This document shows, piece by piece, positions 36,704-48,012 of a stretch of DNA of 64,000 nt. A program made the translations under genes and the position numbers. Every line of letters starts with the position of its first letter. Positions within the stretch are counted from its first letter, which is position 1. Source of the DNA: Sisyra terminalis (taxonomy: Eukaryota; Arthropoda; Insecta; Neuroptera; Sisyridae); NCBI GenBank assembly GCA_958496175.1, contig OY292277.1, forward strand, positions 54,447,050 through 54,511,049, read 5' to 3'. A model generated the notes under the pieces. It saw only the letters and a program-made list of their open reading frames with translations, did no database searches and was not told the origin of the DNA.

Positions 36704-38029
36704 TAAGATTTAGTTTAAGTTTTTGTATTTAATTTTTATCAAAAAAAAAAAAAAAAATAGAATAAATGAACAAACTATATCTAAAAGGTTTAAATAATTT
36801 AATTCCTTTTAAATATACGATCGTTCCTTTTATCAAATCCTTACAATTAACTTGATTTTTCCAAATTTTTTATTAGTAGGGGAACCTGGGGCGGAACGGG
36901 GCACCTAAGTTTGAATTACAATTTACGAGAGATTTAAAGAAACAATCTCATTGTTGTATTTACAAGTCTGGCGTACATCCTATAGAGGTGCAGAAACACC
37001 TGTGCATAGGAACCAGATAAATACATTATTACATTTTAATATAAAAAGAGCTTTACAACATAAGTATATTCAATCTCTTAGACTAATGCAAAATTACAGT
37101 AATCGCACTTAACCATGAAGAGATTTTTCTTCTTAAGACTTTCGACGAGCAGTTTAAGGTTTTCATATCATTCGGTAGCCGATTATAATATTTAATAGCA
37201 ACATAATAAGCATTTTTAGCACTGATCGATTTTTTAATTTTTGGTAAGGTTATCATCCTCCATCGAGTACCACATTTTGTCTATTTATAAATAAGTCTTT
37301 ACAAACGCAGTAATAATAAGTCAGAGAATTGACAATGAAAATATCTTTTACACAAAGTGGAACCCTATTCAGATTAATTCGCATTTTGTTTAATAGTTTA
37401 TTCTGTATACCAACTAAAGACCTAATAAAAATATGGTAAGCTCCACCCCAAGCAATAATTCCATAATTAATAACACTTTCAAAGAGCCCATGATAAATGG
37501 TTTTCCAGATGGCTTTAGCACTTTACTTAGTTTATAGAATAAAAACGTGAAATATTTTATTTTTTTAGTTAATTCGATTATATGTTTAGACCATTTCATA
37601 TTACAATCAAAGTATAATCCCAGATATTTGCAGTTATCTACTCTGTTTAGTTTTTTATCATTTATATAAAGACTAAAGTTAGCTAGAATACTATTTTTAT
37701 AACTATCAACAGTAATGAAGGTAGATTTATCTATATTTAGAGACAATTGATTACTTTTGAGCCAGAGGTCTAATCTCTTAAGCCAATTGGATATTAGGTC
37801 TCTAACTTCATCTCAATCTTTAGCCGCACACAACACCGCTGTGTCATTAGCATAGGAAACTATTTCATTATCAGATAGTACATTAAAAATGTCATTTATA
37901 TAAAGAAGATATAACAAAGGACCTAATATAGTTTTTTGCGGTACTCCTACTTTCACAGGCTCTGATGAGCTAATACTATTATTTACTTTAACACAATGAG
38001 TTCCATTAGTTAAGTAGCTTTTAATGAGT

Positions 38030-38386
38030 GTATACAATATATAAAATATATTGCAGTCCAATTTATTAACATAAACTTGAACAGAAGTTCAAACAAAATA
38101 TTCGTGACGTATTGCCCAGATACGTATTTCGATTACCGAGCAATCTTCTTCGTAACTGCTTTGTGATGATTATCAATCATCACAAAGCAGTTACGGAGTG
38201 ATCCAAACTACTTGATGACCACTGATGAAGATTGCTTGGCAATCGAAATACGTATCTGGGCAATACGTCACGAATATTTTGTTTGAACTTCTGTTCAAGT
38301 TTATGTTAATAAATTGGACTGCAATATATTTTATATATTGTATACACAGTGTAACTGTTCAAAGTCAGCGAAAAAATCTTATTTTG
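38030..38386. mobile_element. Palindromic element with 14-bp target duplication, inserted in the LINE
   Basis: The element is flanked by exact 14-bp repeats, AGCTTTTAATGAGT (38016-38029 and 38387-38400), and its removal restores the reverse-transcriptase frame. The two arms (about 38030-38140 and 38240-38347) are inverted copies. A one-sided tail, CTGTTCAAAGTCAGCG (in either orientation in other copies), extends the right end. Relatives lie at 51797-52200 and 63146-63840. A duplication of 14 bp suits target-primed retrotransposition better than cut-and-paste. Confidence 0.88.
38222..38269 (+). ncRNA. Hammerhead-like motif in the palindromic element
   Basis: CTGATGA (38222-38228), 6-bp stem II GATTGC/GCAATC with loop TTG, GAAA (38245-38248), then a 6-bp stem ACGTAT/ATACGT ending in a GTC triplet (38267-38269), the favoured hammerhead cleavage triplet. 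One extra AT lies between GAA and the stem, and no stem I pairing is evident, so activity is uncertain. Confidence 0.5.
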
Positions 38387-39577
38387 AGCTTTTAATGAGT
38401 TTATGCGGAAGCCCTCGAATACCACAACTCCACAGTTTAAATATTTATGTAATTTATATATTTATTTAATTCATTCTTTACGAATAAAACAAGGTTTTAT
38501 TGATTTAAATTAGTAATTGATAATAAAAATTTAGGTTTCAAAAATAAATGGAAATTTCCTATTGTGCCCTATCCCCTGGGGCACAATGGGAAATGAGCCT
38601 GGGGTGCTATAGGATACTTGTTATTGGCTTAGTTCGCAGATGACGACACTGTCATCATCGTGTTTAGCCAATGTGCTAATTTTTGACAAATACTGCAGGA
38701 ACACCAGCTTGCATTAGATTTGGAGTTTAAATCCTGACAGTATAAGCAGATTACCTCTGCATCTTCCGACCTTTCTTATATATGGACTGTCGGCTAGTTT
38801 TCCTTATATATGTACGCACTATCGTCAGATAAAATAAAAATGTCTATCTGAATGGTGTATCCCATTCCGCCCCACCCATTGTGCCCCAAAGCACCTTTCT
38901 CACAAGGACGACTATTATGGCAGGATATATTGGTTATATTTGAATTATCAGTAGGTTTTTAGTTAGTCAAAAGTATGTTTAAAAAAACATGTCATGTTAA
39001 TATTCAAACAAAAAATAGAACATAGGATAATTACCTCAGTGTTACTTTGCAAAAATTAGAATTCGGAAACGTATATTTCGGCTTTTGATAAAAATAAAAA
39101 CAACTGCACTCTTTACTGGCGATAGCCATTTTTTATAATGCAGCACAGTTAACTTGAACATGGAGTATGATTTTTACGCAATTTTGTCACCTGTAACAAG
39201 TGCTAATTCCATTCCGCCCCGTGTTCCCATAATTAATAGAATAGTAGAAGCTTGTGAAGGCAAGTAGTGCGTTGAAAACACATTTTCCAATTGATTTTCA
39301 AATTAAAACGATTAATTGATAGAAATTTTGTACAAAATTGAAAATCTGTTGAGAAATGTATTAAAAAATCTTGATACGAACGAAAAAGTAAACAATATAT
39401 ATATATATATATTGAATTAAAGATAGGAACTATTTTGGTGATTTCCCAATATATAATATGTCCATGCGTTTTATTTTACGAAAATACAAGACAAAAAGTA
39501 CAAAATAATATAACTCCTTTGCAATATAAATATAACTTAGACTAAGTATATAAATAACGAAACAAAACGATTTTTTT

Positions 39578-42367
39578 TTACGGCAAAACATTGTCGTGTT
39601 GCGTCACGGCCACGTCCAACGTAATCGAATCACTGTTACCCAAATAGGACTGTAACAATGGAAATTGGGCATCGGTAACGTCAATTGGAATCCCCTCATT
39701 TTGCGTTTCGACTTGAGCCTCTTTGTTGATCAACATCTCGGCCGATGGTGTCGAGAGCACTTCTTCCAAATATTCAATGCTGTAGTTTAAAATTTTCTCA
39801 TTTTCTACAACATTGTTGTCGATGTGTTTGGTCTCGTCGTTGGAAGGTTCTTGTTGTGGGATGGTTTGGTCAGGTTGTTGTGATAGACTTTCGTCGATTG
39901 TGATTCCCAAGTCATCGCCGATGGCATTGTAAAGGTCCGTGGCTGTCATGCTGTCGTCGATGATTCCGTCGGGAGATCGTAAACGTGTTGCAACCACTTT
40001 AGAGATGGCATCGCTCGTGCTAATAATTTGTAATTGAAGCACATTGCTCGATTCAACGTTGGTGTCTTTGTCGTGTGAGATTTCCATTAAAATCTCATTG
40101 GAGTTTTTGTTTTCGTAACAACCGGTCAGCGATGGTAATCGTGACTTGACCACGCGTCCCGATTTGGTTGGATTTTTAAACATATTATCCAATTGTTGTT
40201 GCATTAATGCATTCGTGTTTTCAATGTCTTCTTCATTTTCCGAATCAATTCGCATCCGAATACGTTTCTTGAGCATAGCTTTGGATTTTTGACGATTTAC
40301 TTGTACGTCTTCTTCGACCGCTGGAGTTTCAGTTGAACTTGGTTCTACAGGTGGATTATCGTCCTTGATTATTTCATTTCTATCAACGGTATATACTTGA
40401 CGAGCAAACCAACCTAAAATAAATATAAAAAATTAATAGAACAAAATTTATTTCCTTGTATAATGTTTTTTATACTTGTAGCTTTTGAACGTTTCTCTTT
40501 TTTTCGTTTTTCCGCGTCAAGTTTTTTCGCCTCTTTGTTTCGGTTTTTTTCCTCCATCTTTTTCTTTTCGACTTGCTCGTCCTCGGCCAGGAGTTTTTCC
40601 AGATCGCTGATGTCAAACGTGCGCGGGTTTAGAAGAACTTTGTCGATTAGTTGTCGATTGATTCGCTCTTCTTTTTTGAATTTTAATTTGAGGTCCCGGC
40701 GAGTGCGGTTTTTGAAATAGGAGAGCATGAGGGAAAAGTCGGTGCCGAACATTTGCAGGACCCGATAGAATTGTTTGGTCTCGGCTTCGCTCCAGTCTTT
40801 GGTACGACGAGCACGTTTGTAGACACCGTAGCCGGTGTCGAGCTCGTCGTAATTGATGACGGGTGCGTTGAAGTCGGCGGCTTTGTTTATTTTTTTCATG
40901 TCCGATGTTTCGATCACCAGACTTTGTTCGTCGAGAATGATTTCGCCGTTCTCGCCGATTTTCACTTGAGGCACAGGCATCGCTTCTTCTTCGGGTTCGT
41001 CGGCGGCCTCTTCTTCGGCCGTGGCTACTATGTCGGCAATGTCGTCGTCGTGTATGGATGCCACTGAAGATGTTTCTCCCGGTTTTTTGATTTCGCGTAA
41101 ACTAAATAAAATAATTTAAGTGAGCATAATTTCAAGGTGATGTAAGCAAAGTAGTGTTTAACCATGGGTATTTTGACTTTGTGGAGGTTAGCTCAAAATC
41201 TAGGAGGATTTAGATAAGGTTCTGAATTTTACAAGTGTCAATAATAATGCAGATTCAACATCCATATAGTTATATCAAGTAAAGAAAGTAAAGTCATTAA
41301 AAGGAAGTCATCAATGTAGGAGTAATTATATAATATTTGGTATTAATTGTAATAAAAAAATATGCGTAGAGAAATTTAGATATTAGATTAACTTACGGCA
41401 TTGGATTGTTGGTTGGATTATAAAAAATCAAGTCCATCATGGTTAGCTTTTGGCGGTCGGGAATTTTGTTTCCAAATTTATGTTGAAAATCCCGTTTGGC
41501 TTCGGCAATTTTGCGAGCAAATTCTGAACGCCGCACCTTTTTCTTTTGGTTTAAACTGAAATGTATTGGATTGAATTATATTTAGGATTTTTTTCTTTGG
41601 TAATGGAATAGTTACATCAGTCTATTAGCGTTTTCGGGGGGTTGGGTGAGTGAATTGTTTGGTATTGTCGAGATGTTGAGAATTGTAGGTCCAGCAGAAG
41701 TTGCCACTGCAGCACCAGCACCAGCACCGCCCGACGCGTTCGAAGCGGTATCAAGACCTAGTTTACTCACGTAGGAGATGTTGGAGCAAGTGGAACGTCT
41801 GGTTTCGTCTTCGGATTCGCTTGCGCTCGTACTAGTTCGACGAAAACCTATTCGAGGTGCTGACCGAAACAGCCTTGAAGATCGGTTTAGAGGTTTATGT
41901 GGCGATGAAGATGGTGAAGGTCGGGGATAGCTAGAGTTAATTAGGGGTGAGGAGGGTAAATTTGACGTGGTGGTCTCACATGGTGGTGATAAGAATGGTA
42001 CGGGTGTCTTTGCTGGTTCTGGCTCAACAATATCCTCTGTTGATTTAACCTCCGCAGCATTGGTCGTTGACACATTTACTTTGCGTCGAACAGGAATTTT
42101 CGCTGCTGCTTTTATACGAAATCGTCGTTGTTCTGTTTTAGTTTCCGAATCAGTGGCCACGGCCACGTTTTCAGGTTCATTAGTATCATTTTGATCCTTC
42201 ACTTCCGAGGAAGAATCTTTTACTTCCGTTGAGGTTTTCACGTCATCGTCGACTTTCTCTGGGTGGTTTACTTTCGCAGCATCTTCATCAGCAGCTGTTG
42301 TCTCGACATTGTCGGTTTTGCGCCGTTTTGGTACGTTGGCAACAACTTTAATTCGACTACGTCGCAT
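39578..42367 (-). CDS. Bdp1: Bdp1, TFIIIB B'' subunit (SANT domain)
   Basis: Four coding exons: 41616-42367, 41397-41555, 40476-41101 and 39578-40413, all in phase, 790 residues. The N-terminus MRRSRIKVVANVPKRRK is the basic start common in Bdp1 proteins, and a near copy, RRFRIKAAAKIPVRRK, follows about 80 residues later. Exon 2 gives KVRRSEFARKIAEAKRDF. Exon 3 holds the extended SANT/Myb domain at about residues 400-455 (DWSEAETKQFYRVLQMFGTD, then KNRTRRDLKLKFKKEER). A Lys/Glu-rich helix and SWFARQVYTVDR follow, then an acidic tail. The protein assembles with TBP and Brf1 at RNA polymerase III promoters. It converges tail-to-tail with TRNAU1AP across the pogo relic. A reverse AATAAA lies near 39470. 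Confidence 0.95.
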
Positions 42368-42843
42368 TGCTTAGCGTTCTGTTACGTGGTTATCCATAAA
42401 ATTCAATCTAATCGATGAAAACCTTGTAAAATTCAATTAAATCACGTTATTTAACGTGAAGCATCTAACCCCACTTTCAGATTGCGTACAAATTTCGACA
42501 AATTCTATATAAATATTCGACGTGTATGTATTGCTATCAACGTGGATCGTTTTGATATCGATATTGTATGAATTTTTTTGATTTCTCCACCGAGATGAGA
42601 TTGTAAGCACGTGTTAAAATGCATTTGCAATAAAAATAATATAAAATACGTATTTTATATCTGACAATATTTACGGAAATTAACGAGTTGTGACGATAGT
42701 ATTCGGACGAGTGTAGTATTTCATTGGTTAGGTTTTTGGTAGTATTCTTATCTCTTTTCGTTAATCTGAAAAACCATATCTTTTATCTTTTTTTCTATTA
42801 AAAGATCAGTCAAAATATTTGACGTCAATAACCCCGTGGACCG
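42368..42843. promoter_or_regulatory. Upstream region of Bdp1 with a CRE octamer
   Basis: Probable Bdp1 promoter: short 5' UTR side next to the ATG at 42367 and a perfect TGACGTCA at 42820-42827. No other motif stands out. Confidence 0.35.
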
Positions 42844-42998
42844 CAAGGTTTGTAAATTACACAGGTTGCTCCATTAGAAAAAAAAAATGACGTCATACGA
42901 AGAATTTTGAAATTGAATCAGTCTGAAGATATGTACGAATTTCTTCTGGATACGTCACGTAGCCACCATGAGGCCACCTGTGTATTTTATAAACCTTG
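42844..42998. mobile_element. MITE, CAAGGTTTATAAA family, copy 1 (9-bp duplication)
   Basis: 155 bp with inverted ends CAAGGTTTGTAAATTACACAG and CTGTGTATTTTATAAACCTTG. Flanks CGTGGACCG (42835-42843) and CGTGAACCG (42999-43007) agree in 8 of 9 bases. A TGACGTCA octamer lies at 42888-42895. Copy 2 is at 44809-44937 in the opposite orientation. Confidence 0.85.
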
Positions 42999-43007
42999 CG
43001 TGAACCG

Positions 43008-44799
43008 CGGTGTTAACTGTTGTAAAAGAGCGGGAAAGGTGGGAAATTTAAAGAAAAAAAGTAATGCCTCGATTTTTGTTGCAGATGTGTGTGACCAATT
43101 GGGACTATGTTTTCTAGCTGCTTAACGATGGAAAAAATAAATTTGTAAGTGTAATTTGTTGATAAAAAGAAAAAATATACTACAAATCATAATATGTTTG
43201 AGTAGAATATATTTTTGATGCAATGTTGTTTAGGTTTCTTTTTCCAGAATTAGTAAAACTATTGTTATAGATTGATAACAGTGCCACACGCGTGAAATGT
43301 AATAATTCTGCATTGTTTAAATCACGTGTATACCAATTTTATTTTTAGTTTTGAAATAATGCTATATATAACTAATTTATGCATGTGGATATTAATTTAT
43401 TTATTTTTTTGAATTCTTATCTTTTGAATCTAAAAGTGTGAATGCGTTACTGAGAGTAAGCGTCATCTGTAAGTGTGTGGAAAGTGACGCCAATTTTATT
43501 GAAATATATTATGTTTGCTGAATGATTCAAAACCGGGTGAATTAGTCATTGAAACAAGATCTGATGTCTTCTAAGGAGAATGCATTATTTTGTTTATGTA
43601 TGTATGTGTGTATTACGGAAATTAAATAGTAGTAATAATGTCGCACTAAAAAAAAGGATTATATATATTTTTAAATAAGCAATTTTGGGTCTTTTGTAAA
43701 AGGGTCTTTACTATACTTTTGAGTATTTATTTTGCTTTATCTTTATCATCAAATTTACATTACTGATATCTTTGGATAGAAGGAATTATTCTCAGAAAAA
43801 TAATCTACGAAATTAAATATGAATTATTTTGCTATGTAAGTATTTGGCTTGGAATGAAATTTATTAAAATATTTGCCTAGTATATTAGACACGCAATAAT
43901 TTTTATATTTATTCAACGGAAACAACACTTGATCGCAATGTATCGATAACGTTTTATTTATTTTAAAAAATAATGTTTTATTGGGATACATATTTGAACA
44001 TTAATAATAACAAATGCTGTGAAATATATTTGTTTTTAAAAAGTCTTATGAACTTTATTTTTTATTAGTGAAAAATATAAGAAATATTGTTTTGTGATTG
44101 TATATTTTTAGCAATTTTATTTAATTAAAAAAATGTAAACTATTGAAATATAATTTGAATTTTCGACACACAAAGGTGTGCGATATTATCGACTTTCAAA
44201 AAAAATTGAAAATCTAATCAACAATGGCGGTGAATAAACAGTCAAACTTATAAAAAGTTTTTTTAATTGCTTGAAATATTGAATTTTCGAACGATTTAAA
44301 TAATAATTTATCGTGAAAGTGAAGTTGTGTGTTGCCGCTAATTACTTATTGTTAAATTTTAATTAATCTCACTACCTAAGTTGTCAAAAAACACTTGACT
44401 AAAACGAGTGATGTAAACGTGCATTAACTATATTAAGTCCTAATTAATATCAGCATTTAGCTTCAATGAATTGTTTTAATTTGATAATAATATTATATGT
44501 ATTATCTTTAATCTAAATTAGTGGTTCTCAAAGTAGGTTTGATAGTCTTCTGAAATTTTCTGAGGAAAAGGCAGCAGTTTTCCCATTATGCGACAATTTA
44601 TAATTATGTAAGGCAAATTTTGATATTTTTGAGTCCTTTCCACCCTTTAGCAAGGCAAAATAATATTTTGTAAGTAAAGAATAAAAATTTTATAATCCTC
44701 TTATCATCTCCCAAGAGTAATTTAAGAATTGTTCCGATGGCGTCGTTTCTTTTTTTTTTCTTAGTAAATTGATGGGAGATGACCTGCCGGGAAGCAGGG
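43008..44799. other. AT-rich spacer between the two MITE copies
   Basis: Nothing coding is supported. One short frame at 44224 (MAVNKQSNL) stops after nine codons. Confidence 0.5.
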
Positions 44800-44808
44800 G
44801 GTGTTAGG

Positions 44809-44937
44809 CAAGGCTTATAAAATACACAGGTGGCCTCATGCGTTACGTGACGTATCCAGAAGAAATTCGTACATATCTTCAGACTGATTCAAATTTCAAA
44901 ATTCTAATGGGGCAATCTGTGTAATTTATAAACCTTG
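44809..44937. mobile_element. MITE, CAAGGTTTATAAA family, copy 2 (exact 9-bp duplication)
   Basis: 129 bp, the inverted relative of 42844-42998. The core GGTGGCCTCATG...GTGACGTATCCAGAAG recurs as complement. It is flanked by exact GGTGTTAGG at 44800-44808 and 44938-44946. With copy 1, this shows that the family makes 9-bp duplications, as Mutator-like elements do. Confidence 0.9.
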
Positions 44938-45257
44938 GGTGTTAGGTACTTTTTGAATCATAAAAACTAGAAAATTTATTATTTAAACCAGTGTATATGA
45001 ACCTTCTTTGAGCCCTTTTTAAATTCGTAAATCCCTCGAATATATGCATATACTTTTTATATTTTAAACTCTTGACTTAAGTTCGTTTGCTAATTACCCT
45101 AATTGCCATCCTTGATTAATGAATAACTGGCCTATGGGGCGCAAGCCCATAGGCCCCAGGTTGGGCATCATTGATTTAAATTGAAAAAAGTACAAGTGAA
45201 TATTATGAAAAATGTTTCTTCTGTGAAATATTTGTGTACTTACAATGTCATTTCAGC

Positions 45258-45577
45258 TATCCCGATTATTACATTCAATTTTTTCGAACCAAAAACTGCC
45301 GAAGAAGACTATGATTTGCGCAAAATTCACCGGTACTGCATTGAAAAAAATGGCTTTGAGAAGCAAATTTTGTAAAAACAAATTTCCATTTAAAAGAAAA
45401 AAACATTTTAAATATTTCTCAGGTAAAATTTTGCGGCATAATACTATTTCTTTGATGTTACTTACTTTTTTTTGTTGTAATTTCAGTTGTCCCGTTTTCT
45501 ACTTTGAATTTTCTCAAGTCAAACCGAAAGAAGACGATGAGGAAGTGTTTAAAAAAGGAAAAAAAATAAAATCGTAA
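45258..45577 (+). CDS. Two tandem, related candidate terminal exons, unidentified
   Basis: Two segments after acceptors (TCATTTCAG at 45257, TAATTTCAG at 45485) share sequence: both start with TCCCG..T and continue to AATTTT, a Lys/Asn stretch and GAAGAAGAC/GAAGACGA. The first gives PIITFNFFEPKTAEEDYD... to a stop at 45375. The second gives CPVFYFEFSQVKPKEDDEEV to a stop at 45577, in a different relative frame. They look like duplicated 3' exons of one gene. The upstream exons are not visible, and the true frame is uncertain. Confidence 0.3.
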
Positions 45578-46078
45578 AACAACTTTTGAAAAAATTCTAC
45601 CTGCAATGCGATAAGAATGTCACCATAAATACAAATAATTACTAAAAACGTGAATTCCGATTGTTGGGAGAGAATATTTCGTCATCGCTTCATATTCTCC
45701 ATCTCCGCCTTTCCAATTTTTGTTTTCAAAGAACGCGCTATTCGCTCATTCACGTTTCAATAATTTCCAAACAATTCATTATTAATACACAGTACTTACT
45801 GCGCTCGAACGTTGATTATAAACTTTATATTCAAATATTTAAACAGTCCTCATGCAAATTATATGAATCAGTTGACGTGAAAATCTCATTTTGTTAGCAC
45901 CGGCCAACAATATGAATAAGTATAAACAATGACCTGATATTTAGGCTTGTGAATTCAATTTAAATTCGCTAATCGTTGTTGGTGTGTGCGGTTTGTACAT
46001 TTTTGTGAATTTGTGGTCAAATTGTTTTAAAGCCAAACGAACTTTTGTAATCTTTATATTTCTTTGAACATTTGGAAA

Positions 46079-46144
46079 ATGGTTGTGAAAAACGAAATTT
46101 ACTTGAACTATCCGAATGCGGAAAATGCGTCGATTTCTATATAT
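46079..46144 (+). CDS. Candidate first coding exon, unidentified gene
   Basis: ATG in good context (GAAAATGG) opens 22 codons (MVVKNEIYLNYPNAENASIS...) and meets a consensus donor TAT|GTAAGT in phase 0. The sequence upstream (45890-46078) is a plausible 5' UTR. The next exon is not certain; 53899-54094 has a compatible phase but lies 7.8 kb away. The product is not recognised. Confidence 0.4.
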
Positions 46145-48012
46145 GTAAGTTTTAAATTTTTGTCTTTATATATTATAAAGTTTCATTCATTGTAACGGAA
46201 ATATAATGACGACAATAGGTGTCTTTATGGTTGATTTAATTGTTAGCCTTGAAATGTTTTTTATGTGGAATTCAATTGTATTGGAACTTTTTGTTAAGGT
46301 CTTTTTGTGAGAATAACATAGTTTAGATAAAAATTAAACCAAAAAATACTTATTTTGTAAATTGTTTGAAATATTTGTGTTGTAATCAAAGCTATTTGGT
46401 TAGACTAAGATCTAGGTTTTGTTAATTTAACATATATAACTTGAAATTTTGAAAAAAAAAACTTTGGTCTGAAGCAGAAATTCTTAATCGAAAAGCATAG
46501 ACTAGAATGTTAATCGGGTTTGTTAGAAGACATTGCCGCCCTATTAAGAAATTCTTGTGTCTTTTCTGAAGAACTAAAATCGCCCTAATTAGGGGAAGGG
46601 GTTGAAAAGGTCATATGGATTATATTTTTATTTATTTTTTTGAGTCTAAAGAGAATTTAATTATATTTGAAGTTCTGTCTCCCAGTCCTCTTATAAGTTA
46701 ATGTTAAGAGTATTTACTTTTACTGTCTCGTTTTATGGTAAACTTCTTTCTAATCTTAAAATTTTAAAGGTCAGATTTATGATTGAGTATTGAAAAAAAA
46801 TACGTAAATTTTAATTATAAGTTTTAAGAGAAAAATCCAAGTATTTGACCTTCGTTTGTATCCGTTTATTTTTTTTTTTTTTGAATTGAAAATATTTTTA
46901 AAATTGCTAGTTGTGAATTTTGATAAAATTTAAAATGGTTGTTTATTATCTATTTTTCTTATCTTTTGAACTAACATTTTTTTGACCATAATAGAATAGA
47001 TACAATGTTTATTACTATAAACACTTTACAATTAAAATTAAACTTAAATTTCATGTTTTGCAGTAGTGGACATAAAGATTTGAAAAAAAATTGATTTATT
47101 AGTTGACGAGTGGCTGAAATGAGTCATTTAATTGTTATTTCCTGGCGCCTCTTTGATAAAGTACAGAGAAAGAAAGAGAGTCCAGTTTTGTCGTTTGGGG
47201 GTTGACAATGATTGCTTTTTAAAAAAATCTTCTTAATGTTTTATTTTATTGTATTTTTTGTTCTAGAAGATAAAAGCCCTATTTTTGAAAAGAAATAAAA
47301 TTTTGAAAACTTGTTTAAAGAAGACTTGTTTGGCGGACTTTTATATTATGTAGATGAGGCCAAAGAATTAAAATTCCAAAAAGGCACTGTTAAATGACCA
47401 TAAAAACCTGACTCGCTTCATGTGTGAGTAATCGTAAAATTCTTGATCAAATTAATGCCAATGATTCATTCATAAAAGACTTCTTTTTTTATTACCACTT
47501 CGTAACTCCTTCAATATTCGGTTTCATAACTCTTTTGTGTCTTAAATATGTTCTCTTAAATTTTACTCTTTTGTAGTTGACTTTTAATTTTGTTCCGATT
47601 GAGAACCAACAAAAGCCAAAGTTGAAATTTGTAAAGAGAAAGTGGCATTTATATAAAAAAAAACATTTCCATTGAATATTTTGAAAATTTGATTCGTTAA
47701 AAAAAATAAAGTAATACTAAATTCTTATGTTTACCTAAGAATTTATTTTTTAAGTCAAGTCAGAATATATTTCCGGATTTTATAATATATTCATATCGGA
47801 AAAACCAATAATTATAATGATTGAGGTATTATTATATGTTTTTTGTCTTAGACTTATTAAAAATAAATTTACATAAAATAGAGTTATTAATGTAATTATA
47901 CTCGAAGAGGTGGGGGATATAATTGGTTTAGTATAGACGTGTTATATTACACTATTAGATGCGGAACAGAATTTATCTTAAAGAAAAATGATTACATTTT
48001 TAAGAATAGATG
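46145..48012. other. AT-rich probable intron, nothing recognised
   Basis: No open frame above chance, no RNA gene and no clear repeat. If the exon at 46079 is real, this is the start of a long first intron. Confidence 0.4.

Larger units (their letters stand above)
36930..38460 (-). pseudogene. Non-LTR (Jockey/CR1-type) reverse-transcriptase relic
   Basis: Minus-strand pieces in order: LWSCGIRGLPHKLIKS (about 38440-38390), then, after the inserted palindrome, LIKSYLTNGTHCVKVNN and GVPQKTILGPLLYLLYINDI (motif with damaged GVPQGS), then YANDTAV in place of the catalytic YADD. The thumb LSLNIDKS ... KYLGLYFDCNMKWSKHI follows at 37746-37560, and then degraded sequence. A LINE-like 3' tail with TTGTAAATACAACAATGAGA reaches about 36930. 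Stops, frameshifts and the altered catalytic residue make it dead. Confidence 0.85.
36879..39229 (-). pseudogene. pogo/Tigger-like DNA transposon relic with TA duplication
   Basis: The left end GGGGAACCTGGGGCGGAAC (after TA, 36877-36878) and the complement of the right end, TGGGAACACGGGGCGGAAT (before TA, 39230-39231), are inverted repeats with a TA duplication. GGGGCACAATGGG-like words recur inside (38560-38620, 38860-38890), as subterminal binding sites do. On the minus strand at about 38780-38640 a frame reads EDAEVICLYCQDL...CSICQKLAHW, then after a frameshift DDDSVVICEL. This is the PHD-like Cys/His tail typical of pogo/Tigger DDE transposases. The rest of the transposase is lost. A LINE inserted in it. 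Confidence 0.82.

Noticed and set aside
42907..43125. 72-codon frame near the Bdp1 promoter
   Set aside because: Its first part lies inside the MITE at 42844-42998 and the rest has no recognisable feature.
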